Source: Bacteroidales bacterium UBA1736 (GTDB lineage: Bacteria; Bacteroidota; Bacteroidia; Bacteroidales; UBA932). From it: a stretch of DNA of 21,408 nt. The stretch lies in the NCBI GenBank assembly GCA_002315825.1, contig DCIC01000081.1, positions 17,248 to 38,655 on the forward strand, read 5' to 3'. A program made the position numbers and the translations under genes. Positions 15,753 through 21,408 of the stretch are shown here, one piece after another. Below the pieces are notes generated by a model. It searched no databases. It worked only from the letters and a program-made list of their open reading frames with translations, and was not told where the DNA came from. Position 1 is the stretch's first letter. Each line of letters begins with the position of its first letter.

Positions 15753-16529
15753 ATGAGTAAGGTCATTGCTATCGCAAATCAGAAAGGAGGAGTAGGAAAG
15801 ACAACAACTGCCATCAATCTGGCAGCATCACTAGCCGTCCTCGAAAAGAAAGTACTTATCATTGATGCGGACCCTCAGGCCAACACGACCTCCGGGCTCA
15901 ACTTCTCCCCTTCCGATGGCCAGAAAAGGACTCTCTACGAAGTGATGATCGGCAAGATAGACATTCGCGACGCTCTGATTCAGACCGAAGTGGCAAATCT
16001 CCATATGATTCCTTCACACATCAACCTGGTCGGCGCAGAGATTGAGATGCTTGAGATGGAAGAAAGGGAATCCGTTCTGAAGAACGCCCTCGCTCCCATA
16101 AAAGACAATTACGATTATATCATCATAGACTGCTCCCCTTCCCTGGGACTTATTACAGTCAACAATCTCACCGCAGCAGACTCAGTCATCATTCCGGTGC
16201 AGCCGGAGTTCTTCGCTCTCGAAGGCCTTGGCAAGCTGATGAAGACGATTCGCATAGTACAGAACGGCATCAACCCAGCCCTTGAAATCGAGGGATTTGT
16301 AGTCACTATGTATGATGGCCGCACAAAGGTTCACGCACAGGTAGTCACCGAGCTTCAAGAGATATTCAAGGATATGGTATTCAAAACCATCATCCAGAGA
16401 AACATCCGCCTGAGCGAAGCCCCTTCGCACGGAAAGCCCATCATCCTTTACGACGTGATGAGCAACGGCACCAGCAATTATCTGAGCCTTGCAAAAGAAT
16501 TGCTTGAAAAAAACAACAAAACAAACTGA
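15753..16529 (+). CDS. parA: Chromosome partitioning ATPase ParA (Soj)
   Basis: This 258-residue protein is a ParA/MinD-type deviant Walker ATPase that binds DNA non-specifically in its ATP form and works with ParB-parS complexes to segregate chromosome origins. The deviant Walker A motif KGGVGKTT is at residues 11-18, with VLIIDADPQANTTSGLN containing D38 and D40 next, and IIIDCSPSLGLITVN as the Walker B region. It is short and lacks an N-terminal HTH domain, so it is the chromosomal Soj type rather than the long plasmid P1-ParA type. ParB starts 2 bp after its stop, a typical parAB pair. It follows an A/T-rich leader. Confidence 0.95.
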   Translation: MSKVIAIANQKGGVGKTTTAINLAASLAVLEKKVLIIDADPQANTTSGLNFSPSDGQKRTLYEVMIGKIDIRDALIQTEVANLHMIPSHINLVGAEIEMLEMEERESVLKNALAPIKDNYDYIIIDCSPSLGLITVNNLTAADSVIIPVQPEFFALEGLGKLMKTIRIVQNGINPALEIEGFVVTMYDGRTKVHAQVVTELQEIFKDMVFKTIIQRNIRLSEAPSHGKPIILYDVMSNGTSNYLSLAKELLEKNNKTN

Positions 16530-16530
16530 T

Positions 16531-17454
16531 ATGGCAGGATACAAAACGCCCCGCGGACTGGGCAAAGGAGTCAGCGCATTGCTGGGTGAGGATGTAGAGA
16601 TATCCGATTTCCGCAAGCCGGTAGGCTACATCAACAAAGAGGTTGCGAATCCTTCCGAGCCCAAACCCTCTGCAGACATTCTGCGGATACCGGTAGGAAT
16701 GATTGAGCCGAATCCATTCCAGCCGAGAGTGACATTTGACGAGGATGCGCTCCAGGAGCTCGCAGAGAGCATTCGTACACTTGGTCTGATCCAGCCTATC
16801 ACCGTAAAGAGAGTGAGCTCAGAAAAGTATCAGATCATCAGCGGTGAGCGCCGCTTCAGAGCCTGCAAGCTGTCAGGGATGGAGATGATCCCTGCATATA
16901 TCAGAGACGCCAACGAGCAGGGTATGCTTGAGATGGCTATTGTTGAAAATATCCAGAGAGAGAATCTTGACCCCATCGAAGTGGCTATGAGCTACCAGAG
17001 GCTCATTGACGAATGCGACCTCACTCAGGAGCAGATGGCACAGAGGGTTGGCAAAAAAAGGACATCCGTCACCAATTACCTCAGGCTTCTCAACCTCCCG
17101 GACAAAGTACAGCACGACCTCAAAGTAGGTCTGATAAGTGTCGGCCACGCCAAAGTGATTCTCGGCATCAATGATGAAAAACTTCAGGAGAATCTCTGCG
17201 ATGCAGTGATAAAGGATGACCTGTCAGTACGGCAGTTGGAAGAAAAGATAAAGAAGCTGGACAGACCTGCAGCCAAGGAGGATACCGAAGACGGTGACCT
17301 CCCGGAGCAGTATTACAAAGTACTCGAGCAGCTCGGAAAGGTCTTCGGTGACAACATCTCACTCAAAAGGTCATCTTCAGGCAAAGGAAGCATAACCTTG
17401 CGTTTCAATTCCGACGAAGAGATGCAAAAACTTCTTGAACTCATTGAGAAATAA
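16531..17454 (+). CDS. parB: Chromosome partitioning protein ParB (Spo0J)
   Basis: This 307-residue protein is a chromosomal ParB, a CTP-dependent DNA clamp that loads at parS sites. The N-terminal RGLGKGVSALLG is the usual ParA-contact peptide. The CTP-binding box GERRFRA is at residues 105-111 and ENIQRENLDPIEVA at 139-152; a helix-turn-helix for parS recognition follows at about 163-190 (LTQEQMAQRVGKKRTSVTNY). The C-terminal segment IEKIKKLDR-like helices and the final ITLRFNSDEEMQKLLELIEK fit the dimerisation domain. I chose the ATG at 16531, one base after the parA stop, because the peptide then opens MAGYKTPRGLGKG as in relatives; a longer start at 16489 would overlap parA. No parS-like palindrome is evident in this window. 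Confidence 0.95.
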   Translation: MAGYKTPRGLGKGVSALLGEDVEISDFRKPVGYINKEVANPSEPKPSADILRIPVGMIEPNPFQPRVTFDEDALQELAESIRTLGLIQPITVKRVSSEKYQIISGERRFRACKLSGMEMIPAYIRDANEQGMLEMAIVENIQRENLDPIEVAMSYQRLIDECDLTQEQMAQRVGKKRTSVTNYLRLLNLPDKVQHDLKVGLISVGHAKVILGINDEKLQENLCDAVIKDDLSVRQLEEKIKKLDRPAAKEDTEDGDLPEQYYKVLEQLGKVFGDNISLKRSSSGKGSITLRFNSDEEMQKLLELIEK

Positions 17455-18325
17455 GTTTACATATTTATTCCTGGCAATCATTTGCCTGTTTATGTTTTCC
17501 GGAAAGGCGGGTGCACAGTTCAAATCCGACGCCTTTTCGCAGAATTACAATGACACAGGCCAGAATGATACCGTAAGCAAGCCCCTCTTCTCTCTGAAAG
17601 AATATTTCAGAGGGATAAACCATAAAGATGAGGAGTTGCGCATCGGTACGATGTTCGCCGGTTCGATGGTATTCATCGGAGGAGAGCAGATATATCACAA
17701 ACAATACTGGAAGCTCCCCATCATCTATGGCGGCATCGGCGCGACCGTGGGGATGGGTTTCAAATACAAAAATGAGGGCAACACCAAGATGAGCACAATA
17801 ATGTTCGCGGGTGCCGGTCTCATCTATTGGGGAAGTCTTATGGACGGAGTCGTAAATTACAAGAAAGGAGAATATCCTCAGCCGGGCAAGGCTACGATTT
17901 ATTCTCTGCTTCTCCCCGGCCTCGGACAGGTGTACAATCGAGAATACTGGAAAGTCCCTCTCTATTGGGGATGTTTGCTTGGAAGTTACCACTTCTTCAA
18001 GTTGAACAACACCAATTATATCAAATACAAAAACATCTACATAGAAGCCTCCGACCCGGAATCCGGATACGAGGGGCCAATAAGTGCCGAGACGGCATTG
18101 TACTATCGCAATACATACAGGCGATACAGGGATTACTCCATACTTGCGATGGCAGTCTCATACCTATTGCAGGCCATAGACGCCAATGTATTTGCATATA
18201 TGCAGAATTTTGAAGTATCGGATGATCTCTCGATGAGAATAACACCTACTGTCATAGCACCTGACACCCAATTTGCCGCCGCAAACACAAGCGGAATAGG
18301 CCTACGCGTGGGTGTCACTTTTTAG
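17435..18325 (+). CDS. DUF5683 domain protein with signal peptide
   Basis: This protein of about 296 residues begins with a signal peptide: basic NSLRNK, a hydrophobic stretch YLFLAIICLFMF, and a likely signal peptidase I site after GKAGA. The conserved region KATIYSLLLPGLGQVYNREY with WKVPLYWGCLLGSYHFF matches the DUF5683 family. A similar half-motif, YHKQYWKLPIIYGGIGA, occurs earlier, suggesting an internal repeat. Several hydrophobic segments and a terminal phenylalanine are compatible with an envelope protein, but topology and function are unknown. The only plausible starts are TTG codons at 17435 or 17444, overlapping the end of parB by 20 or 11 bp. Its place between parB and a lytic transglycosylase suggests a role in the envelope linked to the cell cycle. 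Confidence 0.8.
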   Translation: MNSLRNKFTYLFLAIICLFMFSGKAGAQFKSDAFSQNYNDTGQNDTVSKPLFSLKEYFRGINHKDEELRIGTMFAGSMVFIGGEQIYHKQYWKLPIIYGGIGATVGMGFKYKNEGNTKMSTIMFAGAGLIYWGSLMDGVVNYKKGEYPQPGKATIYSLLLPGLGQVYNREYWKVPLYWGCLLGSYHFFKLNNTNYIKYKNIYIEASDPESGYEGPISAETALYYRNTYRRYRDYSILAMAVSYLLQAIDANVFAYMQNFEVSDDLSMRITPTVIAPDTQFAAANTSGIGLRVGVTF

Positions 18326-18342
18326 CAACCATATAATCAATT

Positions 18343-19926
18343 ATGTACCGAAAACTGCTGACCGCACTTTTTGCAGCCTCTCTGCTACTCCCGACCCAAG
18401 CGCAGAACAGGCAGAAAACCAAAACCATCAACAAAAAAGAAGCTCAACGGATTCTTGAGCAGAACAGTCTCCTTCAAGCAAAAATAGATTCACTCACCGC
18501 TGAGCTGGATTCTTACAGAGCCAAGCTCTCTGAAGACAAGACAGGAATTGATCTGCAGAGGACAAAGCCAATATTCACCGCAGAAATGACGGACAGTCTC
18601 CTCGGAGAATGGTATCTCACCAGGCAGGCGAAGGACGAGGAAGTTGAAGGAGATGTAGGAGATAAGCAATTCAAATCCCAAGTCCCTGATTCCATATTGA
18701 TCAAGAGACTAGAATTGATGAACTCATACATCAATCTTCCCTTCAATCAGACAGTCAAGAACTATATGATTCTCTATGCGGAGAAGACTCCCGAGAAAAT
18801 GTCCCGTCTTCTGAGTTTGAGCAATTACTACTTCCCTATCATTGAGGAAGTTCTTGCCCGCTATGAACTCCCGCTGGAGTTGAAATATATGTCCATCATC
18901 GAGTCCGCACTCAATCCCGTGGCCAGATCACGAGTGGGAGCTCTGGGAATGTGGCAGTTTATGTACAACACCGGAAAGAATTATGGTCTCACCATCAATT
19001 CCTTCGTGGATGAAAGAATGGATGTGGAGAAATCTGCGGATGCGGCTGCGCGATATCTTCGGGACGCATACAACATCTTTGGAGACTGGTGTCTGGCCAT
19101 TTCATCCTACAACTGCGGGGCAGGGAATGTCTATAAGGCTATCCGACGCAGCGGCGGAAAAAGGGATTTCTGGTCCATCTATCCATACCTCCCGAGGGAA
19201 ACAAGAGGATTTATGCCAGCGTTTGTCGGAGCGATGTACGCAATGACCTACTATCGCGAGTACGGCCTGAGGCCCTCCGAGACCACACTTCCCGTAGCGA
19301 CTGACACAATGCACATCAATAGGAACCTCCACTTCGAGCAAGTCAGTGACATCGTCGGTGTCCCCATCACGCTTCTCAAGGAGATGAACCCTCAATATAC
19401 TCACAATATCGTACCCGGAAGCGAAAGCACAACATATGTATTGAAAATACCCTATGACTACACCTCTACCTTCATAGAGAAAAGCGACACTCTCTATGCA
19501 CACAAGGCAGATTCCCTGATGAGCCCGAAGGTTCTCAAGAGCATCAAGGAAGGAGGTAACGGTTCTTCATCGGTGTATATCGTCAAGTCAGGAGACAACC
19601 TCGGGAAGATTGCAATGCGTCACGGCGTGAGCGTTGCAAACATAAAAAGATGGAATAACCTTAGCAGCAATACTATACGCATTGGACAAAGGCTATATCT
19701 CTATGATGGTGGCAAGAGTGCGTCAAGTTCATCCACTGTAAGTACAGAGCCTTTCACCACAGGCAAGAGCGCCGATGGGGAGACCACATACAAGGTTCGC
19801 TCCGGAGACTCGCTCTACTCTATCGCTAAGCATTTCCCCGGAGTCAGTGCCGATGACATTATGAATTACAATGGTATATCCACCAACATCAAGCCGGGAA
19901 TGATACTGAGGATACCTAAACCTTAA
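18343..19926 (+). CDS. Lytic transglycosylase with two LysM domains (MltD-like)
   Basis: This 527-residue secreted enzyme cleaves the glycan strands of peptidoglycan to form 1,6-anhydro-MurNAc ends. A signal peptide covers about residues 1-20 (LLTALFAASLLLPTQAQ), followed by a charged coiled-coil region. The SLT domain has LKYMSIIESALNPVARSRVG with catalytic E187, then ALGMWQFMYNTGKNYGL and ISSYNCGAGNVYKAIRRSGG. Two LysM peptidoglycan-binding repeats lie at about 411-455 (VYIVKSGDNLGKIAMRHGVS) and 483-525 (YKVRSGDSLYSIAKHFPGVS). The order SLT-LysM-LysM matches MltD of E. coli, but no lipobox is present, so it is probably periplasmic and soluble. It is 17 bp downstream of the DUF5683 gene. Confidence 0.93.
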   Translation: MYRKLLTALFAASLLLPTQAQNRQKTKTINKKEAQRILEQNSLLQAKIDSLTAELDSYRAKLSEDKTGIDLQRTKPIFTAEMTDSLLGEWYLTRQAKDEEVEGDVGDKQFKSQVPDSILIKRLELMNSYINLPFNQTVKNYMILYAEKTPEKMSRLLSLSNYYFPIIEEVLARYELPLELKYMSIIESALNPVARSRVGALGMWQFMYNTGKNYGLTINSFVDERMDVEKSADAAARYLRDAYNIFGDWCLAISSYNCGAGNVYKAIRRSGGKRDFWSIYPYLPRETRGFMPAFVGAMYAMTYYREYGLRPSETTLPVATDTMHINRNLHFEQVSDIVGVPITLLKEMNPQYTHNIVPGSESTTYVLKIPYDYTSTFIEKSDTLYAHKADSLMSPKVLKSIKEGGNGSSSVYIVKSGDNLGKIAMRHGVSVANIKRWNNLSSNTIRIGQRLYLYDGGKSASSSSTVSTEPFTTGKSADGETTYKVRSGDSLYSIAKHFPGVSADDIMNYNGISTNIKPGMILRIPKP

Positions 19927-20500
19927 AAAAGGAGTACTTGTCTGATATATATCGGGACGTCATACCAATGGCTGTCCCGATTATTGTTCCTACCAGTATG
20001 CCGACCAGGACATCTCCGAAAAAGTGTTTCCCGACAAATATGCGGCTGGCAGAAACGCACACTGCCCAGAAAAAGACCAGAAAGGCATAGCCTTTGGATG
20101 AGGACTTGTCGCTGCGCATTTCGATTGAAGATATACAGGCGAGGCTGAAGAAATTGGCCGCGTGAGCGGAGAAAAAGCCGAAATGCCCGCCTCGTGACTC
20201 AAGAATGCGCAATCCCCCTGTTATCATATCCAAATTATAGCAAGGACGCAATCTGCCCACACTGTTCTTGAAAAGATTGGCCGTCTGATCACAGGCTACA
20301 AGGCCAAGGATCAGGGACAGTATAAACAATCCTCCCTTTTTCCACCCGAATCTGCGTATCAGCACATAGGCCAGCAATGCATATACCGGATACCATAACT
20401 TGATATCCGAAAACATTTGCCAGGTCCAGTCCCAGAACTGGGAATGAGTCTGATTGATTGCAAGTGTGATAGTATGGTCTATTTCGACGATATCCGCCAT
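19916..20500 (-). CDS. PAP2 family phosphatase
   Basis: This integral membrane protein of about 194 residues is a type-2 phosphatidic acid phosphatase. The three catalytic motifs are present: K78-x6-R85-P86 in FKNSVGRLRPCYN, S111-A-H113 in FFSAHAAN, and S152-R153 to H159 and D163 in SRIFVGKHFFGD. Hydrophobic segments around these motifs give five or six transmembrane helices with the active site facing the periplasm. Possible substrates are undecaprenyl pyrophosphate, phosphatidylglycerophosphate or lipid A (the Bacteroides LpxF type); the sequence does not decide. I chose the ATG at 20500, two bases past the obg stop; a GTG at 20506 overlapping that stop is an alternative that adds two residues. 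Confidence 0.9.
   Translation of the reverse strand: MADIVEIDHTITLAINQTHSQFWDWTWQMFSDIKLWYPVYALLAYVLIRRFGWKKGGLFILSLILGLVACDQTANLFKNSVGRLRPCYNLDMITGGLRILESRGGHFGFFSAHAANFFSLACISSIEMRSDKSSSKGYAFLVFFWAVCVSASRIFVGKHFFGDVLVGILVGTIIGTAIGMTSRYISDKYSFFKV
19951..19990 (+). terminator. Possible terminator of the parAB operon, inside the PAP2 gene
   Basis: An 8-bp perfect stem pairs ATCGGGAC (19951-19958) with GTCCCGAT (19974-19981) around a 15-base loop that can pair further (CAT with ATG). The tail TATTGTTCC is only moderately T-rich. It starts 24 bp after the transglycosylase stop. Confidence 0.35.
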
Positions 20501-20502
20501 AA

Positions 20503-21408
20503 TCACTTATGAAGAGCGTCCCACAATTTGTCTTTCAATTCTTTCATACCGCTCTGATCCATAGAGGAGATGAAGACGTGGGGCAATTTTTTGGGAAGTC
20601 TCGGGGCAATCTTTTTACGTGCCTCGTCATCAAGTAAATCGCATTTGGTCACAGCCAAGACTCTTTCCTTATCCAGAAGCTCGGGATTGAATTCCTCAAG
20701 CTCATTGAGAAGGGTCTTGTAAGCTCCCTTTATGTCTTCTTCCTCGCAGGAAATCATAAAGAGCAGTACGGAATTACGCTCAATATGCCTTAGAAAACGT
20801 ATTCCGATACCCTTTCCCTCGTGGGCACCTTCAATGATGCCCGGAATGTCGGCCATTACGAAGGACTGGTCGTCATAGTATTTCACTATACCGAGATTGG
20901 GTTCAAGTGTAGTGAAGGCATATGAGGCGATCTTTGGCTTTGCAGATGTGATTGTCGAAAGGAGTGTGGATTTGCCGGCATTAGGAAAGCCGACCAGACC
21001 AACATCGGCAAGGAGCTTGAGCTCGAGAATGAACCATCCTTCCTCACCATCCTCTCCGCTCTGAGCGTATCTGGGGGTCTGATTAGTGGCGGATTTGAAA
21101 TTATTGTTACCGAGGCCTCCTCTTCCGCCTTTGCACAGAATCTTCTCTTCTCCGGCCTCGACAAGCTCAAAGAGTTTCTCTTCGGTTTCAGCATCTTTGA
21201 CTACTGTTCCGAGCGGGACATCAAGAATCACATCCTCTCCATTCTTTCCTTTGCACAGAGCCGCGCCTCCCTTTCCTCCTTCCTCTGCCTTGACGTGCTT
21301 GCGGTATTTGAGGTGGATCAAAGTCCAGAACTGGGGATTGGCTCTGAGGATGATATGTCCCCCTCTTCCACCGTCTCCCCCGTCAGGACCACCCTTCGGG
21401 ATGTACTT
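20503..21408 (-). CDS. obg: GTPase Obg/CgtA (5' end cut by window edge)
   Basis: The frame stays open to the right edge, giving the last 301 residues of Obg, an essential GTPase tied to 50S ribosome assembly and the stringent response. The Gly-rich N-terminal Obg fold is visible (KYIPKGGPDGGDGGRGGHII at the edge, then KGGRGGLGNNNF). The G domain has G1 GFPNAGKST, switch region TTLEPNLGIV, G3 DIPGIIEGAHEG, G4 TKCD and a G5-like SSMD. About 25-30 N-terminal residues are probably missing beyond the window. The protein ends soon after the G domain, so it lacks the C-terminal extension of the E. coli and B. subtilis proteins. It is followed directly by the PAP2 gene. Confidence 0.96.
   Translation of the reverse strand, partial: KYIPKGGPDGGDGGRGGHIILRANPQFWTLIHLKYRKHVKAEEGGKGGAALCKGKNGEDVILDVPLGTVVKDAETEEKLFELVEAGEEKILCKGGRGGLGNNNFKSATNQTPRYAQSGEDGEEGWFILELKLLADVGLVGFPNAGKSTLLSTITSAKPKIASYAFTTLEPNLGIVKYYDDQSFVMADIPGIIEGAHEGKGIGIRFLRHIERNSVLLFMISCEEEDIKGAYKTLLNELEEFNPELLDKERVLAVTKCDLLDDEARKKIAPRLPKKLPHVFISSMDQSGMKELKDKLWDALHK

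Noticed and set aside
16489..16530. Upstream ATG extending ParB by 14 residues
   Set aside because: It would overlap parA by 41 bp, and the extra residues do not resemble ParB N-termini; the ATG at 16531 is better.
15642..17460. parS site near parAB
   Set aside because: I looked for palindromes near TGTTTCACGTGAAACA and saw none; the CACGTG core at about 4003-4008 lacks the flanking arms. A motif scan with mismatches would settle this.
1..21408. tRNA, rRNA, CRISPR arrays, insertion sequences, prophage or defence genes
   Set aside because: No cloverleaf candidates, spaced repeats, transposase or integrase motifs or terminal inverted repeats were seen; the DNA is filled by ordinary chromosomal genes.

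Overview
The window looks like chromosomal DNA of a Bacteroidota member, most likely of the order Bacteroidales. The evidence is the set of families present (DUF4301, DUF721 beside RecF, DUF5683 beside ParB, a Bacteroidetes-type YebC and a seven-gene V-type ATPase operon). Candidate promoters of the TAnnTTTG type and A/T-rich, G-poor leaders without clear Shine-Dalgarno sites also fit. I see no mobile elements, rRNA, tRNA or CRISPR. Nearly all of the DNA is coding, and no gene-free stretch exceeds 170 bases.

Left block, minus strand (1-5861): a compact run transcribed leftwards. In transcription order it holds a DUF1080 lipoprotein, an ALDH3-like aldehyde dehydrogenase, recF, a DUF721 (DciA-like) protein, pdxB (vitamin B6 synthesis) and a DUF4301 protein cut by the window edge. 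Gaps are 3-8 bp or 4-bp overlaps, so one transcript is likely. A divergent control region (5862-5980) separates it from a plus-strand pair, a membrane-anchored TPR protein and yebC, which ends in a good hairpin terminator near 7446-7490.

Middle block, plus strand (7589-14701): a V-type ATPase operon in the order atpE - DUF2764 - atpA - atpB - atpD - atpI - atpK. Genes for the usual C, F and G subunits are not seen; DUF2764 sits where a C-like subunit could be encoded. AtpK keeps the full set of residues that bind Na+ in the Enterococcus hirae K ring, which suggests Na+ rather than H+ coupling. A diacylglycerol-kinase-family gene converges on the operon and overlaps atpK by 11 bp. A terminator-like hairpin for the ATPase operon lies inside that kinase gene.

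Right block: from a second divergent control region (15642-15752) run parA, parB, a DUF5683 envelope protein and a lytic transglycosylase with two LysM domains, linking chromosome segregation to cell-wall remodelling. These meet tail to tail, again with an 11-bp overlap, a minus-strand pair made of obg (its 5' end cut by the window edge) and a PAP2 phosphatase.

Most of the content is housekeeping. The points most worth checking are the reduced V-ATPase and its likely Na+ coupling, terminators hidden inside convergent genes, and the poorly characterised DUF4301, DUF721 and DUF5683 proteins.
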